A DNA stretch of 64,000 nt from Antennarius striatus. Taxonomy: Eukaryota; Chordata; Actinopteri; Lophiiformes; Antennariidae. A program made the translations under genes and the position numbers. The stretch lies in NCBI RefSeq assembly GCF_040054535.1, contig NC_090796.1:12799501-12863500 (forward strand), written 5' to 3'. Position 1 is the first letter of the stretch; every line of letters starts with the position of its first letter. Below the pieces are notes generated by a model, which was not told where the DNA came from, did no database searches, and saw only the letters and a list, made by a program, of their open reading frames with translations. Below, in pieces: positions 25,757-44,428 of the stretch.

Positions 25757-26321
25757 CACACTACACATATATAATACAAGTTACACCTACTCTGTCCATC
25801 TAGTTACACAATTATAATATAATTCAACTTAAATTATTACTTTTTACCCTTAATTTACATATAAAATGTTGTTTTGCAATGTTTAGGATACATTTTTATT
25901 TTTATAATCTTGGCATATTTCCAAAGACAAACACAATTAGACAAATAGTGAAACACAGCTTCTGATTGTCTTAGTTTTGAATGTTTTCTCCTCTGTTCCC
26001 TCACCAGCCATCAGCTCTCTGGCTGTGAGGCATGACATTGGGAGCTGCTCCTACACCGACTCACAGCCCCGTCACAGCATCTCAAACTTTCGCCACATCC
26101 CCCGAGGAGGCCTGCGCTGCGGTGCCTACACCACCCAGGACCCCACAGCCCTGCACGGCCTGCTTGTCATCTCCACTTGTGCCCCCCTAGTTAAGAGACC
26201 TGGTTTCTCTCACATAATTCACAACGTCTCTCACAGAGCTCCCAGCAAGGTAAACGGCACTGGGGAGCAGGACCACCGGGTCCAGACTGGATCAAAGCGA
26301 CTGCAGACAGACAGAACCTGA
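18562..26321 (+). CDS. ttll6: TTLL6, tubulin polyglutamylase
   Basis: TTLL6 is an ATP-grasp ligase that elongates glutamate side chains on tubulin tails, mainly on axonemal microtubules. Fifteen exons join in frame to about 796 residues: 18562-18710, 18904-18941, 19103-19221, 19695-19825, 19920-20076, 20155-20298, 21085-21170, 21254-21479, 21827-22005, 22140-22328, 23158-23323, 23677-23964, 24076-24141, 25045-25183, 26008-26321. The TTL core is intact: [38 protein letters not shown] (nucleotide binding), [38 protein letters not shown] and PWVLEVNHSPSF with the Glu and Asn expected to bind metal. A basic microtubule-binding helix region ([15 protein letters not shown]) and a Gln/Glu-rich tail follow. 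Exon 2 is odd: its canonical AG acceptor (18899-18900) would place an in-frame TGA directly before the conserved [12 protein letters not shown]; the model above starts three bases later after a TG. The ATG follows an acceptor at 18559-18560, so the true N-terminus could lie in an upstream exon. Confidence 0.92.
25493..25760. repeat. Compound (TA)n/(GT)n/(CA)n microsatellite with inverted symmetry
   Basis: Within ttll6 intron 14. Blocks run (TA)n, (GT)n/(GTAT)n, long (TA)n, (CA)n/(CATA)n, a short unique stretch, (GT)n/(GTAT)n, (TA)n, then CATACACA. The GT and CA blocks are mutually complementary around TA cores, so hairpins or cruciforms are possible. Open frames of alternating Tyr-Ile or Thr-His here are artefacts. 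Confidence 0.95.
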
Positions 26322-29300
26322 CGAAAACCTGTGGTGGGGAGGTTTTAAAATGTGAACACTACACTGTGCCTGTGACGAACATCCCAAATTGTCCCTGGAC
26401 ACCTGCAGAGAACGTTGCTTACATAACCTCCAGCGCTGCAGAAACAACATTATGGCTCCTTAGCTGTTTTTCTAGAACGGTGTGTGCTCAGATATGTCTT
26501 TTTTTTTTGCCCTGAGAATGGGTTCCCTCACATAAGCATCATGTACTGTGCCAAAATAAAAGCATATGAGCCAGATTTAGTACCTTGTGGCATCTGTGGA
26601 AAACCTGCACACATACTCTGATAAAATCAGGATCTAATAAACTCAATGATTATTGGGTGGTGATATGAGCCTAAAGTGGCTCAATGGAAACAGATGCAAT
26701 TATCATGAATGTTTAAGTAATGTTAATTCAGATCAGAACCCTATTTGAAAATAAACGGGCACTATTATAAGTAATTGCCTTTGGCTTCAGTTCTCAAAGA
26801 TATTTCTCCATGCAATCAAGAACTGAAAATCATATTTGTTTTGATTGTTTATTTTTCAAATTTGACTGTTTCATTTTCTAGATTTTTCTCATTTAATTTT
26901 CAGATGGTGCAAAGTAACAAATTCTAATGCATGTTTTTGTTTCAGTTTGAAAACGACTATTTTAATATGGTTTTAACAGGCTATTTAATTCCTAAATTAT
27001 TATTTTTGGTTCATCCTGAAGCTTATCAGTGCGCGTTAACGACGTCATAAAGTTTTAAAGCGTCTCAACATCCGTTTTCTTTTTTTTTTTTACATTTCTT
27101 TTTCGTTTCGTTCACAGATTGCGGACAAAAAATGCAAAATATCAACTTTTAAATTACATTTGACTCAAAATCGTACGAAACAACCCAAACTAATGAATTC
27201 TGTGAGAACCGCAGGCCACACGTTTATTTAAGGAGAATTTAATGCTCACAAAACAGTTTGAAAGTAATTTAAAAGTTGATTATCAACAATTCTGAAGGTA
27301 AAATTCGTATGGTGCAAAAATAACCCTTGAAAGTCGAGGAAAGCGTCTAAGATTTTAACCCTAAATTAAATCTGTTGAATACGTTTTGCAGAAAAAGAAA
27401 AGAATTTGAACGTTTCGACTGAAATATTACAAAAACAAAAAAACACCCCTAAGGCCTGCAGGGGGAAAAATACTTGATTCAGGTCTGACTTTATTTCTGT
27501 CTATTAACGAGCTTAAGAAAAACGTGTCTGGTTTTTAAAATACATTTTCGAATTATGTTTCGTTATTTTAAACGTATTTTACGTAATAAATAACATTTTA
27601 AAAACGTGAGTTTAGTGGAGTTTTTGTCTCTTGGAGACAAAAAAAAAATGAAAGCGGAGGGCAGATGTGCTGCATTTCAGGAATTTATGGTTTTATTGGG
27701 TTCATAAATGTCGGAAATCGACTTTGATGGTGGAAATCCACAGCATTCCAACGGAGAAGGGACCTTTTAACACAAACTAAAACGGAAATAAGACAAACGA
27801 AACAACAATGAGTGGAAATGCGCTTTGAAAGAACGAATTGTAGCTTTTGCACCAGGTTCCGTTTACTTCCATGTTTGGATTTTGTTGTTTTATCCAATGT
27901 GAACGTCTGTGAAGTTCGTTTTATTTTTTTATATTTTTTTTTAATTTTTTGATCCCTCAGCCGAACTCGAATTCAATCGCTGGCCTGCATTATCAATAAC
28001 ACAATTTATCTGACGTGAGAGAAGCTTCAGCCTCTATTTTTAGACATCGTACTAGTTTTTAACGTGATCATCCTTCAGCCTGAAACAAACAAACACATCC
28101 AGTCTAACGCACTTGAGGTTTAAAAATTCCGCCGTTATTTGTGGTGAAACTACAGCCCACAGAAAAAGGTCACACACGATTTTCACCCAATTTGGAGGAT
28201 TGAGAACCATCGAATATTGTATGTTTTAGTTTTTACATGGCTGCATGAAGCTACATCCGTGATTCAAGAGCAATAAGAAGCTTCACAAACCTTTAAGTTA
28301 GAAATCAGAAGCTGGAAAATAACCCCATGCAATAACACCACGTCCAGAGGAGCGCCAGTCTTAAAGAATACTTTTCCTCATCTACACACTCTCTTTTGTT
28401 ATCCTACATCGCCTTTAAACATTTCGGGCCTTGGAGAAAATAAAGATGGCGATGAGAAAGATGTCTAAAGCACAAAAACGGCTGCTGTTTATGAAAATTT
28501 ACAACTTTGCCATGGAAGTTTACGACTCGCGGGGCTCAGGGATTGGTTGCTGGCGGTCATGTGGACAGCAGGAATGGGAACTTATTTCCCATGAGGTTAT
28601 ATTGCAGCTGCTGTTTTCCACCGCTCATTCACTTAACACTAGTAACACAACCTTTTTCCTGGCTCTTTGTATATGCATTACGCGTACCAAGTGTTTTTTT
28701 GTGGGAAGCCGGTCGCTGACGCGTGCGTAATTTTCCAAAAGATGGGCGATGGAGCTCCATCGCACGATGTGTGACTGTGTGCGCCATGTTAACAGTGCCC
28801 TACCTGTGTAGCTATATGTTCGTGAAAATGAGGGATCATCACTCTCTTGGATGGTGGGATTACTATCATGAAATCTCTTGAACAAAGTAAGAAATCTGGG
28901 GAGAAGACTGAGAGGAAGGGAGAGAAGCTTCCGTGGAGTGGCACCCACACGGGGAATGATGGATTATCAACAAAGGTAAGGGCACCACGTTTCTAATGCG
29001 CAGGCGATTAAGTCCGCACAAGTGCGCTGCTGCTGCACTGTTGTGGCTGAACTGTCACTGTAGGCCTGATGTTTATATTTCCAGAAATGGGAATATCACT
29101 CTTTAAGAAATGGCAATTATCCAGTCATTGTTTCGTTCCTGCGCTTTGTGAGCTATTCACAACTAGTTGCTGATTTGTTTAACCTGCGAGTTGCCGCTGC
29201 GCCTCCAAAAGCGCCAGCAGACTTCAAAATATGCGCCAAAATAGCAGAAAATAATCTCATATTTACATATTTGAGGCCTGTATGACATTAATGCTGTTAT

Positions 29301-31368
29301 ATAATCGTGGTAGGGCTGCAGGCCACGCAGGCTTGACTTAATGATGATGATGATAATGATGATGATGTTGATGACGGTCATGCAGGCCCTGTGTGTTCGC
29401 GGAGGCGTCTTTCGCTTATAGAAAATCAGCTAGGTTTATCCAGCTTTTCATATTAGTTGTATATTTTATATGATTCCAACTAGTTTTATTTATTTTATCT
29501 TTTATTTTGTAAGCCGCGTCAGAAATCCTGTTTGTTGTTAATGCGCGGCGCTGGCGCCTTTATCGAGCTCCCTTGTTTCTCCTTTTTCGCACTATTTCTA
29601 TATGTTTCCAGGTTTGTTTCCTCGATTTCTGTTTGGTTTATATTTGTTAAAACCACACACAAGCACACAGAAATACACCTACACCCACACAGGGCCAATA
29701 ATCACCGCCTTGAGCATTTTGTGTGCTTTCCGGCGCCTCTGCAGTGTTTTTCTGTGTCTTGTTTGATGCTGCATTTTTAGTGCACCACCATGTGATCATG
29801 TGAAAACATGGGATTGTCTCTGTCAGTACAGTTGTTTTATTAGAGAGTCTGGTTGTTAGCACTTTCTAAATAGCCACAGCAGCTGTTGGGCTGCGGGGGC
29901 TGCGGCCTGGTTGAGACGCAGTGCCGTCGACTGACTGAAGCCAGAGATGAAGAGTTTTAGATTTAAACGCTTGAATTACAACCCAAACGCGCGTATTATC
30001 CAAATAATAAATACGCCTATTATCGTCAGGAGTGCACGATTACTGATTCTTTATATCATATAAACTCCTCCAAATATTTCTTTTCAGCCCAATCAATTCA
30101 AACCGCTGCAATAAATTAAATACCCACGTTGTTTAAGAACGTGCTGCTCCATTTTGTCGCATCAATTGACTTTTTTAAGGTGGATTCTTAAATAAAATTG
30201 GAAAAATTTGGGAATATATACCTTTTGATTTGAAATAATTTAGCAATGATGTAGTCAATTTAGCAAGTTCACAGGTTTGCAGCATGCGTCTGGTGACGTT
30301 GCTCTGAGTAAAGGTGCTTGAAATGCGAATCCAGGCGCCAAATTTGAGTCAGCCTTATTCAATTAATGGTGGATTTGAAAACAATATAAAGAATATCACA
30401 TAATACTTATAGATTATATAATGATTGATTGGCTTGTGTCCACGTATATTTAGTATGTCGGTAGATGCTTTGTTTCAGATATTCATACTTACATGATTTT
30501 TTTTAACAAAAGTGAATTACTTTTCACCTGGTAATCGTTGGTGAAGATGATGGTGATGACGACGCTGATGGTCTGTGTGGAGTCCGTGTCCTCCCCTCCC
30601 GCTCTCTGCGCGTCTTCATGGACTTCAGTGACAGTTGATGCTCAATCAGAAACGAGGACGAGCCTTTAAACACCCTTTAAACAGTGAAGTGTTGAGATTA
30701 GTGGCGCATTTTCTTTGTTGTGAATCGATTAGGATTCATTAACACTCATTATTAGGGTTACAATGTTTTATTCGTGTGGTTGTTAGTTACAGCTGATAAT
30801 TTAACAAGGTGGGAGTGAAGGTTAGAGGAGGAGGGGGAATGAGACGCTCACCAGTAATTCGTGCGTAAAGTGAAATAAATAGTATAAATTGTTTTCATTG
30901 TGATCTTTTGGGTTTTTGCGTTGTGCGTGTGTGCGTGTGTATCTGTGTGTGTATGTGTGTGTGAGAGAAAGAGAGAGAGGAAGAGAGCAAAACAGACGAC
31001 CGACTGCTTGCGCGCTTGTTTACTGTTTGAGTCCGTCTGTTTCACTTGACTGTTTGCGTAAAACGAGAACTTTACGTTAACAGTTATAATATGTTGTTAG
31101 GTGCGGGCCTATGTGCTTTTCTTTGAGTCGCAGCATCCGTGTGCGTAAGCGTGCGTATAGACAGGCTGGAGCGCTTCACGTCGATTCACCGGGGACCCCT
31201 GCGCGCAACAAGAGCCCCCCATGGGTGCAATAGTGCAAGCACAGACGGCGGTGATTGGCCAGAGGTTGATCAGATGGTACACTTCCCCTCTGTATTCAGT
31301 GGCACCTCACAGCCCCCCCTTCAGCAAAAACCAAATCTCCGATAAAGTAATGGCAAAACCACTTGGAC
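26322..31368. other. Intergenic region from ttll6 to hoxb6b
   Basis: About 5 kb. The first 250-450 bases are ttll6 3'UTR with AATAAA at 26555-26560. The rest is AT-rich with an (ATG)n tract near 29341-29367. No homeobox, hexapeptide or mir-196 seed sequence was seen, so posterior HoxBb genes (b7b, b8b, b9b, b13b) appear absent here. A TGATTGAT Pbx-Hox-type site lies near 30423 and an inverted CCAAT box near 31254. Open frames at 28431-28730, 28625-28948 and 29532-29780 resemble no family I know. Confidence 0.6.
26555..26560 (+). terminator. ttll6: ttll6 polyadenylation signal
   Basis: AATAAA 234 bases downstream of the ttll6 stop codon. Further AATAAA copies lie near 26635 and 26751, so the exact end is uncertain. 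Confidence 0.45.
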
Positions 31369-31375
31369 TATAAAA
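31369..31375 (+). promoter_or_regulatory. hoxb6b: hoxb6b TATA box
   Basis: TATAAAA 50 bases upstream of the hoxb6b ATG. If used, the leader is only about 20-25 bases. A second TATA-like element (GTATATAC) lies near 31400. Confidence 0.45.
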
Positions 31376-31424
31376 GACAACAAATCATATTCCTCCGGAG
31401 TATATACACCCCGTTGTCCACCCA

Positions 31425-33231
<1,807 letters not shown>

Positions 33232-33765
33232 AGAGACACTGAAAGAAAGGCATTTGTGTGTGTTTGTGTGCACACTCCTAAAATAAAATGATGTATTATT
33301 TCTTTGTAGATAAAGTGCTGCAAATCCCATGTTAGAAACGTGTAGAGTGATAGACTTTATTTCAGTATCTGCACGGTAATAATGTCCGCATTAGGTTAAA
33401 AACAGGTCCTCCTCTGTTTGTCCTTGTGCTCGTGTGTTATTATTTTTAGGGGACTATGCAAAACTGGCCAAAATGTAAATAATTTTTAGTGTTTAGTTTT
33501 TGACAATGTTGTTACCTCATTATCGTAGGCCTACTGAGTTAGATTTCTATGATGTTTCTGTCCTCATGACATTAAAAGAAGCTTTGTCCTTCACTGTACA
33601 TCTTGTGGTGTAGTTGTTCTATTATAGGCGTGTTGTTTACAGCTGTGCCATCAATACTTACATTTGTACATATAAGAAATATTATGTTATTTATTGTTGT
33701 TCACCTGTGTTCAATGCACATCTGGATATTTTGTGCAATATTTTGTTTAGGAAATTGTAAATAGA

Positions 33766-33771
33766 AATAAA
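33766..33771 (+). terminator. hoxb6b: hoxb6b polyadenylation signal
   Basis: AATAAA followed about 20 bases later by a GT-rich element. A nearer AATAAA at 33282-33287 is an alternative. Confidence 0.5.
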
Positions 33772-34121
33772 GGCTTTTTGATGTATATTGGAACATCTTG
33801 TGGTGTCATTCGTGCTCAAGATAAATATGCGTATAACTATGATGCTACAACTGCCGTGATTATTATCATTACTATTACTATTATTCGTATTATTATAGGG
33901 TACTTCTGGGGACACAATAAACCATAAATTCTCATAAAACCACTGTAAGGTTTAAAAAATACAGTTTGACACGCTGAACGTTACTGCGAAGCTGTGTAGC
34001 AGATTCGTCTTTATTATGTGCTACCTGAGCCTTTTGTGGCCTATTTTATCAGCGTGTTACATAAATGATGGATGACTCCAGGGCCTGACAGCGAGTCCCG
34101 GCGGGGCGCTACCAACATTGT

Positions 34122-34137
34122 CCGGAAGATGGCGCTC
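34122..34137 (+). promoter_or_regulatory. CTCF-like motif between hoxb6b and hoxb5b
   Basis: CCGGAAGATGGCGCTC fits the CTCF core (CC.N.AGRKGGCRSTC). It lies 303 bases upstream of the hoxb5b ATG, where mammalian HoxA has a boundary CTCF site (5|6). It also contains ETS (CCGGAAG) and YY1 (AAGATGGCG) cores, so the binding factor is uncertain. Confidence 0.45.
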
Positions 34138-34280
34138 TCTGCCTGCAAGGCTCTCAGGGCGCAGCGGGGAGGCACCATTGACTGGAGCCTAACGACCATT
34201 ATTTCGTCATCATTTGTAACCATGGAGCATGAATTACCTCTTGAAGTCATCAGTGAGGATTTACGACTGGTCAACAAAGG

Positions 34281-34286
34281 CACGTG
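34281..34286. promoter_or_regulatory. hoxb5b: E-box CACGTG in the hoxb5b upstream region
   Basis: Perfect CACGTG, a USF/MYC-type E-box, 154 bases upstream of the hoxb5b ATG, followed by ATTTGGCCGCATACCTGGC-like sequence that looks GC-rich and conserved-type. Motif match only. Confidence 0.3.
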
Positions 34287-34439
34287 ATTCCCGAACGCTC
34301 TCCCATATTTGGCCGCATACCTGGCAAAGTACAGTAGGGCTTCATTGCTTATAATTCATGATTGCATCCATAAATCGTGCAAGCACACAGGATTATAGCG
34401 ACAAAGATCTACAAATCGAGGCTTTAAAAATCCAAGCAA

Positions 34440-35816
<1,377 letters not shown>

Positions 35817-35821
35817 ATAAC

Positions 35822-35848
35822 TTTTTTTTTTTTTTTTTTTTTTTTTTT
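35822..35848. repeat. Poly-T tract in hoxb5b 3'UTR
   Basis: A run of 27 T immediately downstream of the hoxb5b stop codon. Length may be unreliable in sequencing. Confidence 0.9.
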
Positions 35849-36513
35849 GGGAGGGGGAGAGTAAAATAATCGTAAAATTAAAAAAACAGAAAAGACAAGA
35901 AAAAAAATAAAGAAATCCATGAGTACTGTAAAGCTATTGAAAGCGCAGCACCTTCCAGCATGCTATTGTAATAGAAAAATAAGTATTCTGTGGTCATTTT
36001 TAGTTGACTGTTGTTGTTCTATGATAGCTTAGATGTCCTATTTGGAAAAATATGATGTAAATATTATTGGGGGTATTAAATGTCCATGCTTTTTGCTCTC
36101 TCTTGAAGGTGTTTCCACTTGAGCTCTTTATTGTGACTTCTCGACGGTCTAAAAGGAGTAAATCCATTGTACAGTTAGAAAAAAAAGTTTCCAAACCATA
36201 TGCTGCTCTTCATTGAATGTAAACCTAATGTACTTCGGGGCCATTCAAAGCGCTTTAGTGTAAGTTTTACTGCTATTTTTGATCTTGTGGCCAGATCCAT
36301 AAACTTTCATAAACAAGCCGATGTGTAGCTCTAGGATATTTTGTGCATCTGTTATTATTATTGTTTAGAACTAATTATGAGCAATGCAAATGTATTCAAC
36401 CTGTCAATGTGATAAATTTTTAGTGCAAAGGGTTATTCTGTGGATAGGCAGTGATGTAAGCTTTTTTCGCCAATAAGCTTTTTGTATTTGTAAGTGAACT
36501 CATAGCGCTTGGA

Positions 36514-36519
36514 AATAAA
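36514..36519 (+). terminator. hoxb5b: hoxb5b polyadenylation signal
   Basis: AATAAA about 700 bases downstream of the stop codon, followed by TTTCTCTC and a GTGTCTCG element. Confidence 0.55.
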
Positions 36520-38668
36520 GTTTCTCTCAATTGCTTTGAACGTGTCTCGACTGTATGATCAACTAGAATGAATGCAAATAAAAGTCACGTCATATTTAGC
36601 GATTTCAAGCACCCAGATGGAGCTGCATGCATGCGCAATAACTGGTTTCTCCTTCTTTTTTTTTTAATGTCCGCGAGTGATCAACCTGGATTTGTAGAGT
36701 TACAAAAAGTGTCACAACAATCAACCCGATTTTATGCTATGTTTTGGATTTTGGTTGAAGAAACAAAGTGACAGAGAAAACACAAATATCCAACTTTTTC
36801 AAACTTACCTGTTCTGAACTCTCGGCTGCGAGATGCGCGTTTGCAGTGTAGGAAAAATGTTGGTGATACAATCCAAAAACAAGAGGGGCTTACAGGTATA
36901 TAGGCAAGGGTGAAGTTGGTAAAAATCCCTCCTTGCCAAAGATTGTATAGGCCTATATTACTTACAGACTGTGAAAAGTCACGTGAGGTCCATAAAGTTG
37001 GTTTTATGGTTTTGGGGAGTAGACAATGTACTATATAATTCACAACCTTGAATGAAAGTGACGGCTTAACTGCATGGATGGGACTGGAAAAGGCTGGACT
37101 GGGGAAGGAAGAGATGACCAGTCATATTTGGAGAGTTTAAAGGTGTTGGGAAACTTGTGAAAAATATGTGGTGGAAAAATATTATGGTGTTATTGAACTG
37201 TCAAATTAAATATATAATATTTTTATTGGAGCTACTGATGTTTTTAAAATATAAAATTTTAATAACAATAATTACACTCCCATGATTTGATCCAGATTGC
37301 GTCAACATTTTAAACACAAGAACACGAATTATTGGACATTTTTGACTTGGTTAAAAGAAAATGTCTGAATTTGTACTTTTTGAAAAAAGGCCTTTATCAA
37401 TCATTTTATTCAGCGATGAAAAATAAAGATAAAAATATCTTGTGCTTAAAAAAATGAAAGATTCGCACAGTACCTTTTTTTTGTGCACGTACAAAAAATT
37501 TTTTTAAAGCTCTCCCTTGAAACTAACTAATTCCAGGCTTTATGGAACTGACATGAAACGAACTTGAGCGAGGTCCTCGAGTGATTGATTTGAATCTGTC
37601 GAGTCACCAAGCGGCCAAAGGTGAAGTCTCGGACAACTCTGAGCTGGACATAGGCTTCACTGACTTTACATAAAGAAATCTCAGGCTATGCGGGCTGCTC
37701 GCATTGTCTGCCCGTCACTAATAAAGCATAATGATATTATCTTCAGGAAACTGGAGGCTTTACGAGACTTGTGTAATATTTTCAAAGTCTCCTCAAACTC
37801 ATTCCAGGTTTAAAAAAAAGTTCAAATCAGTGGTGGGCTATATGGGTCCCAGACATTTTCCACATATTCATAACTATTAAGTGGCAATTTAACCACCGTA
37901 ATGAGTATTGCATATTGATAGGGGTAATCTGTACCCGGATCTCATGCATTATTCATACCGACGGGGATCATCGCCGGGTCAGTAGACGATGGACTGCAGC
38001 CGCAGATGCGTCAGGAGGAAGCGCACTGCTGCCAGACTTTGCACTGTCACGATCCAAACGCACAGCAGAAAAGAAATGTGTATTTTGCACATTCGAGAAA
38101 TACTTCTTCTTTTTTTTAAATTCGAATTAATTTTATTTGTGCGTTCTGGTTTGGATGTAAATCACTGCAAAATCATTGCGTAAACATCACGGAATTTAAC
38201 TCTTGTTTCGTCTTCTCTGCTTTTGCAATGCGGATCGTGTGATATTTGTAAGTGTTTGCAGAGAGAGCAGAATTTGAAAGGCCAAAATATGAAAGCACAA
38301 CAGTATTTTAAACTCTCATGCGTGTGTGTGTTTTTTTAAAGAACAAAATCTGTTTCCCAGTGCAGCTCCAGTTCCAACTTAGCTGATTACGTTGCCAAAT
38401 CGGTTCTAAAATTGAACGTTAAAAAAAAAAAGCTATTATGCAACAACTAGGATGAATAAGTGAAATTCATGGAACTTCATGTCGGCATTCAAACACGCCA
38501 TTTAAAGCTATCTCGTTTATTTAATCATTATGATGAAATACACGGAACAAATGACACCTAGAGCGGTTTTGGGAGGCCGGTTTATGGTGTCATGGATGCT
38601 CAACATCTGTCAGACTGAGGGAGTTCACCATCAGCTGCTGTTTTCAGGGATGCGATGTGGCTGCTCCG

Positions 38669-38682
38669 CCAGCAGAGGTCGC
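38669..38682 (+). promoter_or_regulatory. CTCF-like motif between hoxb5b and mir-10
   Basis: CCAGCAGAGGTCGC differs from a strong CTCF core (CCAGCAGAGGGCGC) at one base. It lies in non-coding sequence, in a short GC-richer island. Motif match only. Confidence 0.3.
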
Positions 38683-40211
38683 CTCAGACCGGTCCGGATG
38701 ATGGATGGCTTTTTCCCCTCTGCCTGCCAGAGCTCTTATCATCTGGGGTGTGTAGGCTGCAGAGCAGGAAAAACATGCACTCCGAGAGTGTTTATCTCGT
38801 CACAGTGGAATTGGGAGAAAGACCTTTCATCCTTGACTCTTGGATTTGAAGCGGAACTTCCAAAAATCTCGGGCTTGATTATGGGACAAGGCTGTTGAGA
38901 CACTGATTGTTTCAATTATACACTTTATTATTCCGGAAACCAAATGAGTGTAATCGCCTAAATACTGCAGAATTGTTGAAATTATTTTATGAAGAAAATG
39001 CTCAAATTATACATGAATAAGCTGTAATTACGTTTTGTTCTTCAAAGATAAAGATTCATCATTAAAAAAAATAGAAATTTTAGTTAAACCAATTGTGTGA
39101 GTTGTTAAGAAACTCTCAACGGAACATTTCTCAAACTCTTTCAATTTAAGAAATTATTTAGACCAGAAGAGGTCAAATGTTTTAATATTCTACAAAAGCA
39201 AATATTTAATGAATGTACATAAATGTACAACTCTGTGTAGCCGAGAATGTTTGTTATTCTTTTCTTGTCCATTAATCACGTCATGGCCATGAAGATTTAT
39301 GTAGAGGCCCTTTACCAGACCTCAACACCGTATGATGGGAACCATTGGACTCACATAACAGCGTTGAGGTAAAACTAGTTTTACCTCATTATTTGTAAGT
39401 CATTGAATCTGATGGATATTATTTCATTATATTTTTGCCACTCCTCAGTGAAATAAAGTTTCTAGATACTGAAGAGGGAGGGGGCTTGATTGGTAGTTTA
39501 TGTAGCCTTTGGCCATGTCTAACAGTTAAAAAGCTGCTATACTCATTTTGCATTAATATGCTCATGATTTCTTCTATCAATTAAAGGTCATTTGTGAAAT
39601 ATCTAACCTTGTGTAAATATATAGAATGAGAGCATATCTGGTGCTTTTTTTTAGTTTAATGACTTTGTTAAATGTTAATAAATCATTAGATAATGTCTTA
39701 CACTTTGTCAGCATTAATCATTACTTTTCATCTTGACATGTTGTGAGAGTTTCAAAAGCACCAGTGACCACAAGGTTGTTATTAATGACTTATTATAACA
39801 GTTTCAGACTTGCTGGACTGAATCACTTCCCATTTGGGTTTATTAGATCTTCAATGATTTATTAACATTTACAACAGAGGTCTTGCTGTATTGAACTCTA
39901 ATTACCCACACATTCATTTTTATAACAATTTATTAGTTAATAACATAACAGGTTTGATGCTTATTAGTATAATTTAAGACCTTAGATGCTATAAAAGGTT
40001 AACAGCATTAAAAAAAATGTAGTCAACATGGCAACCCAGAATTTGTTGTGATCTAAGAGACCTGAATCATTTTTTGAACAACAGTTAAAAAGGAACATTG
40101 CAGTTCGTACAGAGTGTGTCTTTAGAGAGCTACAGCTTCTCTTGTTCCTGAATTTGTGTGTCAATATTTGTACATTATTAATCGTTTGGAAACTGCGTGC
40201 ACAGGATGCCA

Positions 40212-40305
40212 ACCTGTCATCTATATATACCCTGTAGATCCGAGTTTGTGTAAATATAGCAGCAGCCACAAATTCGCATCTTGGGGAGTATGTAGGTGAT
40301 GACAA
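40212..40305 (+). ncRNA. mir10: mir-10 microRNA hairpin
   Basis: The 5p arm at 40228-40250 begins TACCCTGTAGATCCG and ends TTTGTG, identical to miR-10a except A to G at mature position 17. The 3p arm at 40269-40290 (CAAATTCGCATC then TTGGGGAGTA) closely matches miR-10a-3p. The stem extends outward with GTCATC (40216-40221) pairing with GATGAC (40298-40303). The position 17 change keeps a G:U pair with the 3p arm. The place, between group 5 and group 3 genes, is the standard Hox-cluster site of mir-10 upstream of Hox4; here hoxb4b itself is gone. miR-10 represses anterior Hox and other targets post-transcriptionally. Zebrafish miR-10 family members differ slightly in this segment, so the a/b/c/d suffix is left open. 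Confidence 0.95.

Positions 40306-44428
<4,123 letters not shown>

Larger units (their letters stand above)
33232..34439 (+). other. hoxb6b 3'UTR and hoxb5b promoter region
   Basis: The first 540 bases are hoxb6b 3'UTR, ending near the AATAAA at 33766 with GT-rich sequence after it. From about 34090 the sequence becomes GC-richer and carries a CTCF-like motif (34122-34137), a CACGTG E-box (34281-34286) and the leader preceding the hoxb5b ATG. I believe the 60 bases before the ATG resemble the conserved Hox5 leader, from memory only. Confidence 0.55.
35817..40205. other. hoxb5b 3'UTR and hoxb5b-mir-10 interval (site of missing hoxb4b)
   Basis: The hoxb5b 3'UTR runs to about 36540. The rest is AT-rich. 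A TCACGTGA E-box is at 36979-36986, a TGATTGAT site near 37582 and a CTCF-like motif at 38669-38682. No hox4 homeodomain or hexapeptide coding sequence remains. The open frame at 38530-38898 has no Hox similarity. Confidence 0.6.

Noticed and set aside
25370-25817. Several open frames of alternating Tyr-Ile, Thr-His or Cys-Val on both strands
   Set aside because: They are translations of TA/GT/CA microsatellites; the same applies near 43.0, 51.6, 53.7, 61.0 and 62.1 kb.
28431-28730. Open frame starting MEKIKMAMRKMSKAQKR upstream of hoxb6b
   Set aside because: Basic start but no domain, no splice support and no family recognised.
26322-31424. mir-196 or a posterior Hox gene between ttll6 and hoxb6b
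   Set aside because: No TAGGTAGTTTC-type seed and no homeobox sequence was seen on reading both strands.
38530-38898. Open frame of 122 codons between hoxb5b and mir-10, considered as a hoxb4b remnant
   Set aside because: No hexapeptide, homeodomain or Hox4 N-terminal similarity in any frame.
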